64,000 nt of DNA, taken from positions 1 to 64,000 of the forward strand of contig NZ_FXYA01000135.1 of NCBI RefSeq assembly GCF_900184965.1. The letters are read 5' to 3'. Made by a program: the position numbers and the translations under genes. Shown here in pieces: positions 9,084-17,908 of the stretch. Within the stretch, counting starts at the first letter, position 1. Every line of letters starts with the position of its first letter. Under the pieces are notes generated by a model. It made no database searches, had not been told where the DNA came from, and worked only from the letters and a program-made list of their open reading frames with translations. The stretch is from Akkermansia muciniphila. Lineage in GTDB: Bacteria > Verrucomicrobiota > Verrucomicrobiia > Verrucomicrobiales > Akkermansiaceae.

Positions 9084-10124
9084 TCAGGGGATTGCGATGT
9101 CTGCCACGATGGACCGGCGAATAGTATCCGGTATCAGCACAGTACTGGCTCTTTCAGGTTTAAGCGGCGGTGTGCAAAAAACTCGGTCCAGGCGCAATAG
9201 AGGGAATCTGACAGGCTGCGTAGCTCCATAACCGGCGCCTTTCAGTTTGAAACAATCCTGAAAGTCGGAACTGAATTTGGAAAAAATGGGGGATTGAGGG
9301 GCGGCGCTGAAGTTTCCGGCCATGATAATGGGAAGTTCTCCATGTTGGGTTCCTACTTCCTTCAGAGTGTCAAACAGGTATTGAAGTTGTTTGCGGTGGA
9401 TGAACCGGAGTGTATGGGAATATTTCCAGCAGGCAGGGGCGTACAGGTCGAACCGATGTTCAAAAGGTTCCAGACTGATGTTGATGAGCCGAATTGCCAG
9501 GGAGGAATTTTCCGGTATCCAGTCTACAATCAAACCGGCTGTGTCCGTGATGTTCTGGGCCGGACCAATCTGACCGTGCCTCACGATAATGGCGCAACTT
9601 CCTATTTGCTTGATATAAGAGGTTCTACCGAAAATACTGTAGGCAAATTTGAGCGTTCGGTTATAATTGCTGCAGCCTTGGACGAAAATAACGTCTGCAC
9701 GGAGTTTGGATATTTGTTCAATGGGAGGAGGCTCCTCACTCCTCTCGTACAAGGTAAGAACCCTGATTTGCTTGGCGTGCGGAGCCAGAGGCATCTTGTA
9801 GTACTCCATTCCGGTTCTGGAAATGGGAGGGAGAAAGTCTGTAATGACGATGCCGTACGCAAACCAGACGGTGATGCCAAGCAGACCGATCCGGGAACCG
9901 AAGACCAGCCATGCAATGAGCGCCGGAAAGGAGAAAATAAGGCAGCAAGCCCATATGGGCAGTGACGTTGCAAATGCCATCGTGTCCGAACCGGTCCAGA
10001 AGATGGTGACGACGATGACCCACAGGCACAGAGAAACGCCGCCCAGCGCTATTCCCAAGTGGTTGACTCCGGATAGCGTTGGTTGAGGTTCCTCCAGATG
10101 TTTGCGTCTTCTGAGTCGATGCAC
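9084..10124 (-). CDS. Membrane-anchored EEP-fold protein, catalytic motifs degenerate
   Basis: Three N-terminal hydrophobic segments (about 21-44, 52-75, 78-98) precede an endonuclease/exonuclease/phosphatase-like domain (about 118-346). The fold is recognisable from DVIFVQ, IIMAGNFSAAPQSP and LDRVFCT. The catalytic signatures are altered: the usual QE is QG (149-150), GDFN is GNFS (270-273), and the final SDH is RRS (336-338). Active homologues are Mg-dependent phosphodiesterases. This copy is probably non-catalytic or works differently. It is convergent with ppaC and lies just downstream of ybaB on the same strand. Confidence 0.7.
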   Translation of the reverse strand: MHRLRRRKHLEEPQPTLSGVNHLGIALGGVSLCLWVIVVTIFWTGSDTMAFATSLPIWACCLIFSFPALIAWLVFGSRIGLLGITVWFAYGIVITDFLPPISRTGMEYYKMPLAPHAKQIRVLTLYERSEEPPPIEQISKLRADVIFVQGCSNYNRTLKFAYSIFGRTSYIKQIGSCAIIVRHGQIGPAQNITDTAGLIVDWIPENSSLAIRLINISLEPFEHRFDLYAPACWKYSHTLRFIHRKQLQYLFDTLKEVGTQHGELPIIMAGNFSAAPQSPIFSKFSSDFQDCFKLKGAGYGATQPVRFPLLRLDRVFCTPPLKPERASTVLIPDTIRRSIVADIAIP

Positions 10125-10136
10125 TGAGGTGACAGA

Positions 10137-10451
10137 TTAAAAGCCCATGCCGGGAGGGAGATCCAGGCCTCCTGTCAGTTTTTTCATTTCCGTCGCTGCT
10201 GTTTCCTTACCCTTGGCAATAGCGGCATTGATGGTTTGAAGGAGCAGATCCTGAAGGAATTCAGAATCGGACGGGTCAATGATGGAAGGATCAATGAGCA
10301 GTTCCGTGAGGTTTCCGTCGCAGGTGGCGGTTACTTTCAATTTCCCGCCCGCCCCTTCCGTTGTAACGGTTTGCGAGGCGAGTTTTTCTTGGGCAGCTGC
10401 AAGTCCGGCCTGCATCTGCTGAACCTGCTTCATCATTTTCATTATGTTCAT
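10137..10451 (-). CDS. ybaB: YbaB/EbfC family nucleoid-associated protein
   Basis: The 104-residue product has the family layout: N-terminal helix rich in Met and Gln (MNIMKMMKQVQQMQAGLAAA), central beta hairpin (GGKLKVTATCDGNLTELLID) and C-terminal helices. YbaB dimers bind DNA non-specifically. It follows dnaX by about 30 nt on the same strand, the classic dnaX-ybaB pairing, but the usual third partner recR is not next to it. Confidence 0.92.
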   Translation of the reverse strand: MNIMKMMKQVQQMQAGLAAAQEKLASQTVTTEGAGGKLKVTATCDGNLTELLIDPSIIDPSDSEFLQDLLLQTINAAIAKGKETAATEMKKLTGGLDLPPGMGF

Positions 10452-10480
10452 GGTCGTTGTATCTGGGTGAATGAGTTGGC

Positions 10481-12679
10481 TTATTGGGAAATGATACGGG
10501 CCCGGAAAATCTCCATGGCGGCATCAATCAGCGGATCCGTATAATAAGAGTTATCTTCATTTTCCTTTTTGGTGGTTTCCTGAATAGGCTCTACAGTTTT
10601 TTCCCGCTGGGTATGGGGTTTGGGTGCAGGAACCGGGGATGCCGGGGGAGGCGGTGCAGGCAGAGGATCCAGCTCTTCCTGCACCGGTTCGGGAATGGAA
10701 GAATCCTGACGGACAGAAATAGTAACAGGGGTTCCAATATATTGGGAAAGAGTAGTTTCCAGAGCCGTTCGAAGAGGACCGGCTCCAAGGCTGTCCATCC
10801 CTTGGCGGTCAGAAGGATGAAAAGAAATGGCGGCTACTACGCCGTCATAGCCGGAAAAAACGCTGTTGGTCAGAAAGTCCGCTTGAAGAGGGAATCTGAC
10901 GGCTACTTGTTCCAGAACCGTTTTCCAATCTTCCTCCGTGATAGTCTTTCCTGTTTGTTGGGACGGAACTGCCGGTTCCTCTTTTTCTATGGGAACCTGG
11001 GGGTGGGATGATGAGCTTGGAGTATCGAATAGATTGTCAAAGAAGCTTTTGGTCCGTCTTTCCGGAGGAAGATTTTCCTCTGGATCCATGAAAGTAGGCT
11101 CTGGAGAATCCGTAGGGAGTTCCGACACATCGGAGACAGCGGAACTCGGGCGCCGGGTGGCTTCCTTGGGCACGGGTACGGTTTCTGTCCGCAATTTAGT
11201 GGCGGAGTAGGGAATCTCTTCCTCTGCAACGGCAAGGGATGGGGCTTCTGCAGCGGGTGTGAAAGTGTTTTGTTGCGGTTCGGTTTCCTGCGCGGGATAG
11301 GGAGAAGCTTGCGTGTCGATCCCCTGATTTTTCTGTACTGCGGGGGATAAGCAGGGAGGGGCCGCGGAAAAATCCGGAACCGGATCCATTAAGTGTTCTT
11401 CCGGAGCCGGGGATGGTTTTGTTGCAGCAACAGGAGGCCGGACATTGGATTGGGGGAACGGAGTGGGAGCTGTAGCGGAAGGAGTGAATGCACTTGGTTT
11501 TTGCAGTGAAACAGAATCTGAAGAAGATGCCGGGGGCACGGCGGCTAACGGAGCACCTTCCAACGCCATGATAATATCACTGATGCTGGCCTCAGCCAGA
11601 GTATGGACGGCCTTGATCAGGCCCATTTCCAGATGAAGTCTTTTATTGGTGGACCAGCGCATCTTATCTTCCGTTTCCGCCAGTACTTCCACCAAACGCA
11701 GGATTTTGTCCGTGTGGGTGCGTTTGACCAATCCGGCAAGTTCTTCCTTGGAGGATTCCGGGAGAGAGTCAAAGCTGGCTTCCGGATCTACTTTAGAGAC
11801 CAGAATTTCACGTACGGCGGAGATAATTTCGGAAAGGAACTGACTCATATCCCTTCCTGCTTCCGCCTGTTCATGCAGAAGATGCAGGAGGGAGGGAAGC
11901 TCCTTGTTTAAAATAAGTGTCAGAGCGTGGGCCACGGTCTCCCGGGAAGTAATGCCGAAAATGTGGAGTACCTGCCGTTCTTCAATATGATCTCCACAGA
12001 AGGAAACAAGCTGGTCCAGCATGGATTGTGCATCCCGCATACCACCATCTGCCACTTTAGCGACGGCAAAGGCTGCTTCCCGGCTCAGATTTACTCCCTC
12101 TGCAGAAGCGATATGAAGCAGGTGTTCTGCAATGATTTCAGAAGGAATAGGGCGCAGGTCGAAGCGCTGGCATCGTGATAGAATGGTTGGCAGTATTTTG
12201 TGGGGTTCCGTGGTCGCGAAAATAAATTTGACATGAGGTGGCGGTTCTTCCAGCGTTTTGAGCAGGGCGTTGAAAGATTCTTTAGTGAGCATGTGCACTT
12301 CGTCTATATAGACGATGCGGAAATTGCCTCTGCTTGGAGCGAACCGTACGTTGTCCCTGAGATCCCGGATGTGATCGATGCCACGGTTGGATGCTCCGTC
12401 TATTTCAAGGACATCAAGGCTTCGTCCTTCCGCGATTTCTTCACATATATCTTCATGCGGGTCAAAATCCACTTTGGGACCACCGCTGCAATTTAGAGCT
12501 TTTGCAAAAATTCTTGCGGTTGATGTCTTTCCCGTTCCACGGGGACCTACAAAGAGATAGGCATGGGCAAGGCGGTTGTGCTCAATGGCGTTTTTCAACG
12601 TCTGGACGACATGATCCTGTCCAAGGACGTCATTGAATGTCAGAGGACGGTATTTTCTGGCAAAGACCTGGTAACTCAC
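10481..12679 (-). CDS. dnaX: DNA polymerase III subunit gamma/tau
   Basis: DnaX is the clamp-loader ATPase. Residues 1-370 carry the AAA+ core: Walker A GPRGTGKTS (45-53), Walker B VYIDEVHM (123-130) and sensor LSRCQRFDLR. Only two cysteines (64 and 79) remain of the four that usually bind zinc. A Pro/Ser/Glu-rich linker (about 370-610) leads to a C-terminal tau-like region. The start codon is GTG; MSYQVFARKYRP matches the family N-terminus. No programmed frameshift site was established. Length is 732 aa. Confidence 0.95.
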   Translation of the reverse strand: MSYQVFARKYRPLTFNDVLGQDHVVQTLKNAIEHNRLAHAYLFVGPRGTGKTSTARIFAKALNCSGGPKVDFDPHEDICEEIAEGRSLDVLEIDGASNRGIDHIRDLRDNVRFAPSRGNFRIVYIDEVHMLTKESFNALLKTLEEPPPHVKFIFATTEPHKILPTILSRCQRFDLRPIPSEIIAEHLLHIASAEGVNLSREAAFAVAKVADGGMRDAQSMLDQLVSFCGDHIEERQVLHIFGITSRETVAHALTLILNKELPSLLHLLHEQAEAGRDMSQFLSEIISAVREILVSKVDPEASFDSLPESSKEELAGLVKRTHTDKILRLVEVLAETEDKMRWSTNKRLHLEMGLIKAVHTLAEASISDIIMALEGAPLAAVPPASSSDSVSLQKPSAFTPSATAPTPFPQSNVRPPVAATKPSPAPEEHLMDPVPDFSAAPPCLSPAVQKNQGIDTQASPYPAQETEPQQNTFTPAAEAPSLAVAEEEIPYSATKLRTETVPVPKEATRRPSSAVSDVSELPTDSPEPTFMDPEENLPPERRTKSFFDNLFDTPSSSSHPQVPIEKEEPAVPSQQTGKTITEEDWKTVLEQVAVRFPLQADFLTNSVFSGYDGVVAAISFHPSDRQGMDSLGAGPLRTALETTLSQYIGTPVTISVRQDSSIPEPVQEELDPLPAPPPPASPVPAPKPHTQREKTVEPIQETTKKENEDNSYYTDPLIDAAMEIFRARIISQ

Positions 12680-12887
12680 GGTTCAGAAAGACTAGAAGAT
12701 GAGTTCCCGTTTGAAAAGAAAATAGAGAGTAATTGTTTTAAAATGTTGATAAAACGCTTCTTGGAGGGGCTCGTTACGGAGCCTGTCCGAAAAAAATATC
12801 AAGAAAACAATGAGGATGTTATTTTGATGTTGAAATCTGAAAATGTTCATGCCAATCTCACAAAAGTAACAGGAACCTTCTCATCTC

Positions 12888-12893
12888 TATAAT
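12888..12893 (+). promoter_or_regulatory. -10 box immediately before the coiled-coil gene
   Basis: A perfect TATAAT ends 5 nt before the ATG at 12899, so transcription would begin at or next to the start codon. No good -35 is seen (the best is GTAACA at 12866-12871). The 218-bp gap between dnaX and this gene holds nothing else I can support. Confidence 0.45.
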
Positions 12894-12898
12894 TTCCT

Positions 12899-13675
12899 AT
12901 GTGGGTCAAAGTATCAATAGCAGCCTTGGTCATTGCTCTTCTCGGGGGAGCCATGTATTATCTTGATAACGAGGAAGCTCTAACCAAGGAGCGTAAGGAA
13001 TGCGCCTCCCGCTATAAGAACCTGAACGGTCTTCGTGGTGAGTTCACGGAAGAAAAGACAAAATATGTCGATTTTCTGGTGAAAAATGAGGCTTTGACGA
13101 ATGACATCAATGCTCTAACCAAGGAAAAAGATGAGCTGGAAGTAAAGAATCAGGAGCTGGCGGCAGCCAATGAGGCCAAAAAATCTGATCTTCAAACGCA
13201 GCAAACCGCGTTGGCGGAATTGCAATCCAAGAGTAAGGATATGGAAAGCATTCAGGCCATTGCTGACAGAATCAAGGGGCTGGAAGAAGAGTCCAAACAG
13301 TTGGAAGTGCTTAAGCAGGCGGAACAGGGAAAACATGATGCTATCGTTGCTGAGACTGAACAGCTTGTCGTGAATAATGCTGCCCTCCGTCAGCTCAAGG
13401 CTGACCAGGATGCCCGTCTTTCTCCGCCTAACCTGAAAACGAGGGTGTCCCAGGTGATAGATGATTTTAATGTAGTTGTGATTGACGGAGGAGCCGCCGA
13501 TCTGGGCGTGGTGCCCGGTTCCAAGTTGGCCGTGATGAGGGACGGTAACAAGATTGCCGAACTTGACGTAAACGCTGTTGAATCCCGTGTTTCCACGGCT
13601 ACTATTTTACCAAGTACGGTAACCGCCGGCGAACGTGTTGAAGCCGGAGACGTCGTTGTATCTGTTCGTCCCTAG
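12899..13675 (+). CDS. Membrane-anchored coiled-coil protein, first of a tandem pair
   Basis: I do not recognise a named family. The 258-residue product has an N-terminal membrane anchor (about 4-21), a charged coiled coil (about 25-175, many Lys/Glu/Gln), and a small beta-rich C-terminal domain (about 182-258: VVVIDGG, LGVVPGSKLAVMRDG, VEAGDVVVSVRP). The C-terminal pattern (value, 'preceded by G-S', hydrophobic strand, final GD-V-V) resembles compact FlgT-C-like beta domains. The next gene has the same plan. It probably faces the periplasm; function unknown. Confidence 0.75.
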   Translation: MWVKVSIAALVIALLGGAMYYLDNEEALTKERKECASRYKNLNGLRGEFTEEKTKYVDFLVKNEALTNDINALTKEKDELEVKNQELAAANEAKKSDLQTQQTALAELQSKSKDMESIQAIADRIKGLEEESKQLEVLKQAEQGKHDAIVAETEQLVVNNAALRQLKADQDARLSPPNLKTRVSQVIDDFNVVVIDGGAADLGVVPGSKLAVMRDGNKIAELDVNAVESRVSTATILPSTVTAGERVEAGDVVVSVRP

Positions 13676-13722
13676 CATTTTCTCGGTTCAATACATTCCA
13701 TACACTCTCACATATATACACA

Positions 13723-14538
13723 ATGAAAACTGTTTTAGTAGTTTTATTGATTCTTGCAGCAGGGGCGGGTGCCTGGTTCTCCGGTCTTAGCGGCCTTTTC
13801 GGCATTAATGGCCAGTACCAGGATTTTAAAGAAATGATTTCGTATCGTAAAACCTTGGACAAGGAAATTCGTACTTGGACAGGTCTGCGCAACGATATGA
13901 TTAAGAATCGTGGATTGGCTGCGGAAGAAAACCTTAGTCTGATTTCCAACAAGGCTTCCGTGACTCAGCAGCGCGATGAACAGCTTTCCAAGGAAGCAGA
14001 GTTGAAGGAGGAAGAAGTACAATTGAATGCAGACTTGTCCAAAATCAATAAACAAATTGAGGAATTAAAGAGCAAGTTGCAAGATTTTGGTGTTTCCAGC
14101 GTACAGGAAATCCAAGAGAAGATGGAATCTCTGGAAGCTTCCAATAAAAAGCTTCAGGAAGATATTGACCAGATTAAAAGTGCTACGGAAGTGGCTGCCA
14201 AGAAACGGGCAGAACAAGCCAGTGAGCTGGCTAGCCGCCAGAAGGAACAGGCTGAATATCGAGCTGCTCTTGCCAAAAATGGGGAGGAATATCCCGTTTT
14301 GTCGGTGGATCCGCAGTGGGGGTTTGTCGTGATTGGAGCTGGACAGGGTAGTAGCATTGATCCAAATACGGTTCTGCTTGTTACCCGTAACGGTCGCAGC
14401 ATTGGTAAATTGAAGGTAACTTCCCTGGAAAAGAATCAGACGGTAGCTGACATTATTAAAGACAGCGTGCCTTCCGGTATGAGTATTCAACCTGGTGACA
14501 GAGTACAGCTTCTGCGTCCTCGCCAGTCCGCCAAATAA
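13723..14538 (+). CDS. Membrane-anchored coiled-coil protein, second of a tandem pair
   Basis: The 271-residue product repeats the layout of its upstream neighbour: hydrophobic N-terminus (about 3-20), coiled coil (about 45-180) and a ~75-residue beta domain (FVVIGAGQGSSIDPN, LLVTRNGRSIGKLKV, IQPGDRVQLLRP). Sequence identity between the two is low outside the last domain, so they are old paralogues. A TATATA lies 4 nt before the ATG. A terminator follows, ending the two-gene unit. Function unknown; an envelope or periplasmic scaffold role is only a guess. Confidence 0.75.
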   Translation: MKTVLVVLLILAAGAGAWFSGLSGLFGINGQYQDFKEMISYRKTLDKEIRTWTGLRNDMIKNRGLAAEENLSLISNKASVTQQRDEQLSKEAELKEEEVQLNADLSKINKQIEELKSKLQDFGVSSVQEIQEKMESLEASNKKLQEDIDQIKSATEVAAKKRAEQASELASRQKEQAEYRAALAKNGEEYPVLSVDPQWGFVVIGAGQGSSIDPNTVLLVTRNGRSIGKLKVTSLEKNQTVADIIKDSVPSGMSIQPGDRVQLLRPRQSAK

Positions 14539-14560
14539 GGTTTTTTGTCACGTATTTTCC

Positions 14561-14604
14561 TTGAACCCCAGTATGTCTTTCGGCATAGTGGGGTTCAACT
14601 TTTT
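14561..14604 (+). terminator. Terminator after the coiled-coil gene pair
   Basis: A perfect 10-bp stem (TTGAACCCCA at 14561-14570, TGGGGTTCAA at 14589-14598), extended inside by a further 4 bp, is followed by CTTTTT. It lies 22 nt after the stop codon. Confidence 0.85.
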
Positions 14605-14612
14605 AAAAGGAA

Positions 14613-14819
14613 ATGATGAAACACTTTACAATCTCCTTTTTGTTTGTATTTTCCCCTCTTTTTCTGCTTTCTTCCTGTTCCTGGTTGATGGAGCCGCAGG
14701 AGAGGGAGCGTGTGCCGCAGCCTCCTCCCGGTCCGGAAAAGAGTGCACTCCCTCATAATAAGACTCAAAGATTTGAGGCGGAGGCAACGCTCGGGCCGCT
14801 GGCGTCGCCAAGACGTTAA
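14613..14819 (+). CDS. Small predicted lipoprotein
   Basis: The 68-residue product has a Lys-His start, a hydrophobic stretch and a lipobox (FLLSSC, Cys22), then a short Pro/Arg/Glu-rich tail. AAAAGGAA just before the ATG is a fair ribosome-binding site. Nothing else identifies it. It is probably a real outer-membrane-anchored peptide, but short genes of this type are easily over-called. Confidence 0.55.
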   Translation: MMKHFTISFLFVFSPLFLLSSCSWLMEPQERERVPQPPPGPEKSALPHNKTQRFEAEATLGPLASPRR

Positions 14820-14899
14820 GGCTTTCAAATGACGTGGGCGGTGATTCTGTTCTTTACAGTATTCGGCAAACCGGGTACAACCGCCTATGTCTTCCAGGT

Positions 14900-14990
14900 G
14901 GAGAGATGGCTGAGCTGGTCTAAGGCACTCGACTCGAAATCGAACGTGGGCTAAAACCCACCGTGGGTTCGAATCCCACTCTCTCCGCCA
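14900..14990 (+). tRNA. tRNA-Ser (anticodon CGA)
   Basis: The 7-bp acceptor stem pairs GGAGAGA with TCTCTCC and the gene ends in encoded GCCA. The anticodon loop CTCGAAA places CGA at 14935-14937. A long variable arm (GTGGG...CCCAC) and TTCGAAT T-loop fit class II serine tRNA. It reads UCG codons. Confidence 0.96.
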
Positions 14991-14998
14991 GTTTTTTA

Positions 14999-15035
14999 AT
15001 AAAAGCTCCGTGTTATGCCGGGGCTTTTATTTTTG
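14999..15035 (+). terminator. Terminator after tRNA-Ser
   Basis: A 12-bp stem with one G-U pair (ATAAAAGCTCCG at 14999-15010, CGGGGCTTTTAT at 15019-15030) is followed by TTTTT. Confidence 0.8.
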
Positions 15036-15072
15036 GAAGGAGAACAGACCGGAAATTTGGATGAACGGCTGT

Positions 15073-15813
15073 TTAGTGGTAAAGGGGGTGTTCTTGACCG
15101 GGATCTTTAAGGCGATCTCCATTAGGATGATTGTAACTATAATAATTTTTATGGGCTGTCTCGGTAGGTTTACCAATGATTACATGATCCAGAAAGCGAA
15201 CGCCTAATAATTTGGAGCATTCCCGCACGCGTTCGGTCAGGAGGTTGTCTGTACGGCTGGGGGAGGGGTTTCCGCTGGGATGGTTGTGGGCAAGGATGAA
15301 GCCATAGGCGTTGTGGATGACGGTGGGGCGTAAGATGTCGCGGGGATGAGCAATGGATTCGTTTAAGGTACCACTGGAGATTTCCACAGGTTTAATGAGG
15401 CGACATTTGGTATCCAGCAGCAGAACGAGTACCGTTTCCTTTTCTTTCCAGCGCATGGCTGTTGTCAGATAATCATAGACGTCTTCCGGTGTTTGAATGG
15501 GCTGACGCGACAAAGTTTCGCGAAGAGCCCTCGCGCCCAGTTCAAAGGCCGCGCTCAGCGTAGCGGCTTTCGCCATGCCTATTCCCTTGCAAATGTTCGC
15601 TATTTCAGCAGCTTCCATATGAGCTAGGGCGTCTAGAGATCCAGCAGACTGAATCAGGTCCGAGGACAAGTCCAATACATTTTTCCCCTTGATGCCCATT
15701 CGGAGGAAGATGGCAAGCAGTTCCGCATTGCTGAGGCTGTGCCTTCCCTGATGAAGCAGTTTTTCCCTGGGCAAAGACTGGGAGGGCAGTTCCTGAAGTT
15801 TGCGGTAGGTCAT
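15073..15813 (-). CDS. radC: RadC family JAB/MPN protein
   Basis: The 246-residue protein has the RadC layout: helix-hairpin-helix part (about 25-95) and JAB metalloprotease-like domain with HNHPSG followed by an Asp eight residues on. Despite the name, a role in DNA repair is not firmly established for the family. It begins 1 nt after the nnr gene ends and is probably co-transcribed with it. Confidence 0.92.
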   Translation of the reverse strand: MTYRKLQELPSQSLPREKLLHQGRHSLSNAELLAIFLRMGIKGKNVLDLSSDLIQSAGSLDALAHMEAAEIANICKGIGMAKAATLSAAFELGARALRETLSRQPIQTPEDVYDYLTTAMRWKEKETVLVLLLDTKCRLIKPVEISSGTLNESIAHPRDILRPTVIHNAYGFILAHNHPSGNPSPSRTDNLLTERVRECSKLLGVRFLDHVIIGKPTETAHKNYYSYNHPNGDRLKDPGQEHPLYH

Positions 15814-15814
15814 T

Positions 15815-17305
15815 TCAATAGCAGAGGCGTGCGGTGGAAAGAATGGCGGCAGGCAGATGTCGCAGCGTATCCCCTGCCGTCAGCGTTTGCTGGGTTGCTT
15901 CCCCGACGGAGATTGCCATTTCGGAAGCTCGGCCGCACAGGTAGACACCCAGAACGGCGGAAACCAGAAGAGATTCCCCCTGGCTTATGAAACCTCCGCA
16001 GATACCTGCCAGCACGTCTCCCTGTCCAGCAGTTGCCATGCCGGGATCTCCGGTGATGTTATAAAAGAGAGGTTTTCCCCGTTGGGTGACGATGGTGCGC
16101 GCTCCTTTGTAAATCAGAGCCGCTTCATGTTCTGCCAGAAAGCAGTCGGCAATGTCTGCCCGGATGGCATAGTTGTCTGCATCCGGCAGAAGTCTGCGAA
16201 TTTCTCCGTGGTGGGGGGTAGCCAGAATATGTTCTCCCAAGTTCCACTGCATGGCCGCGGCCAGATTCAGCCCGTCCGCATCCAGAACGGTGGGAGTACC
16301 TGTTTCCAGGATAAGGCGGATAGCTTCTGCGTCTTCCTCCGATACGGAGCCGATGCCTGGGCCAATGAGGAAAGCGCTAAATGTACGGATGGAGATATCT
16401 GCGTAACTGTTCACGGGCCTGACCATGATTTCGGGAGGCATGGATGGAGCAATCAGGGGATAGACATTCTTGTGGACGTGCAGCGTAACCAGTCCGGCAC
16501 CTGCCCGGAGAGCTGCTTCACAGCAGAGACGGGCCGCGCCCAGCATTCCTTCCGAGCCTGCTATGACGCCAATGTGCCCGCGTTTGTTCTTATAATCCGT
16601 ATAGGGTCTTGCAGAAAGGAATTTGGTGAGTCTTGAAGAGGTAATAAGTTCCGTGGCGGGGATCGCCTGTACATGAAGACCGGGAAGGTCGATGCAGACC
16701 AAACGCCCGGCAAAAAGGGTGGCGTCATCGTCCAGCAGGCCCTGCTTAACGGCTCCTATGCACATGGTGAAATCTGCTTCCACAGCATTTTGTTGAGGCA
16801 TCCCCGTGTCTGGATCTACTCCGGTGGGAATATCGATAGCCACGGTACGTACGGCCCCGCAGCGGTTTCTTATATAGTTTATTTCTGCGCAAAGCTCGGA
16901 GATTTCCCTGCGGAGCATTCCCTTTGCGCCAATTCCCAGCAGGCCGTCCAGCAAGATCATAGGTTTTCCCACACGGGGAAGGGGTGGGGCCTGGTATTCC
17001 TGAGGGGGGGGAGATATTTCCGCCAACTGCCGCATAGAAAGTTCACTCCATTCGGTGCGCGGGTAAGCGGTTCGGAAGCCTATTTCCCAACCATGTTGTT
17101 TCAGTAGGTTGAGGACGGTGAGGGCGTCTCCCCCGTTGTTTCCTTTGCCTACATAGGCTATGCACAGACCCGGGACGGGGAAGAACTGCATGAGAGATTC
17201 CGCAATACCGGCTGCGGCCAGGTTCATCAGTGTTCTGGCCGGTGTTCCGCTAACGATGAGCTCGCGTTCCGCGATCTGCATATTTTCCGTGGAGCAAATT
17301 TTCAT
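15815..17305 (-). CDS. nnr: Bifunctional NAD(P)H-hydrate epimerase / ADP-dependent dehydratase
   Basis: This 496-aa fusion repairs damaged NADH and NADPH. The N-terminal YjeF_N part (about 1-215) shows GKGNNGGDALTVL and a DGLLGIGAKG stretch and epimerises the hydrates. The C-terminal ribokinase-like part (about 225-496) shows TVLDADGLNL and GDPGMATAGQGDVLAGI and dehydrates the S form using ADP. Domain order and length match the common bacterial fusion. radC follows almost without a gap. Confidence 0.93.
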   Translation of the reverse strand: MKICSTENMQIAERELIVSGTPARTLMNLAAAGIAESLMQFFPVPGLCIAYVGKGNNGGDALTVLNLLKQHGWEIGFRTAYPRTEWSELSMRQLAEISPPPQEYQAPPLPRVGKPMILLDGLLGIGAKGMLRREISELCAEINYIRNRCGAVRTVAIDIPTGVDPDTGMPQQNAVEADFTMCIGAVKQGLLDDDATLFAGRLVCIDLPGLHVQAIPATELITSSRLTKFLSARPYTDYKNKRGHIGVIAGSEGMLGAARLCCEAALRAGAGLVTLHVHKNVYPLIAPSMPPEIMVRPVNSYADISIRTFSAFLIGPGIGSVSEEDAEAIRLILETGTPTVLDADGLNLAAAMQWNLGEHILATPHHGEIRRLLPDADNYAIRADIADCFLAEHEAALIYKGARTIVTQRGKPLFYNITGDPGMATAGQGDVLAGICGGFISQGESLLVSAVLGVYLCGRASEMAISVGEATQQTLTAGDTLRHLPAAILSTARLCY

Positions 17306-17337
17306 GGCACGCTGATGGAGACAACCTTTACTGTAAG

Positions 17338-17374
17338 CTAAAAAACCTTCCCCTGCAAGCCGGAGAAGGTTTTT
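17338..17374 (-). terminator. infA terminator
   Basis: An 11-bp stem (TAAAAACCTTC at 17339-17349, GAAGGTTTTTA at 17364-17374) with a 14-nt loop lies between the infA stop and the nnr start. On the minus strand it ends in a run of T. Confidence 0.75.
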
Positions 17375-17398
17375 ACAAAAGGAACGATCCGGGAACGG

Positions 17399-17896
17399 TT
17401 AACCGATGCGGAACGTGATGCGCGCTTTGGTCATGTCATAAGGAGACATTTCCATACGCACTTTGTCTCCTACCACGATTTTAATAAAGCGCTTGCGCAT
17501 TTTCCCGGAAATATGGGCCAGCACTTCGTGCCCGTTGGGAAGGCGCACCTTGAACATGGTTCCTGCCAGTACGGCGCAGATGGTTCCTTCCACTTCAATT
17601 TCGCTTTCGGAGTTTTCTTCCTTGGGTTCCGATTTGCTAAAATGCTTTCTCCCCTTGGTGTGGCGTCCTCCGCCTCCTTGCGGGCGCTGCCTGTTGGCGT
17701 TACCTCCGGGACGGCTCCCCCCTCCTGTTCTGGGATTTCCCGGTCCTGCGGACTGTCCGGCCGGTCGTGACGCTCCTGTGCCATTGCCGGAAGACCGGGA
17801 TTGTCCGGGACGGTTGCCGGTGCCGGTCGGTCTGGAACCGGTGCGGGAATTCTGACCGCCGCTGGGACGGCTGCTGGATCTTGGATTCGGGCTGAT
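17399..17896 (-). CDS. infA: Translation initiation factor IF-1 with long disordered N-terminal extension, probable ATC start
   Basis: The C-terminal ~70 residues are a clear IF-1 S1/OB domain ([38 protein letters not shown]). IF-1 binds the 30S A site during initiation. The only ordinary start in frame is GTG at 17593, but it would remove the conserved first strand (IF-1 normally begins about 8 residues earlier) and has no ribosome-binding site. The frame stays open upstream for 101 more codons to a TAA at 17917, encoding an Arg/Gly/Ser/Pro/Asn-rich region and a short acidic linker ([14 protein letters not shown]). An ATC codon (17896-17894) follows AAGGAG by 6 nt. With that start the product has 165 aa. 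The IF-1 identity is certain; the extension and ATC start are inferred. Confidence 0.8.
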   Translation of the reverse strand: MSPNPRSSSRPSGGQNSRTGSRPTGTGNRPGQSRSSGNGTGASRPAGQSAGPGNPRTGGGSRPGGNANRQRPQGGGGRHTKGRKHFSKSEPKEENSESEIEVEGTICAVLAGTMFKVRLPNGHEVLAHISGKMRKRFIKIVVGDKVRMEMSPYDMTKARITFRIG

Positions 17897-17901
17897 AGGT
17901 C

Positions 17902-17908
17902 TCTCCTT
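17902..17908 (-). promoter_or_regulatory. Strong Shine-Dalgarno before the ATC codon of infA
   Basis: Minus-strand AAGGAGA lies 6 nt (counting from AAGGAG) before ATC at 17896. Most genes in this window lack such a strong site. No ATG, GTG or TTG lies within reach in this frame, so the site decides the start. Confidence 0.65.
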
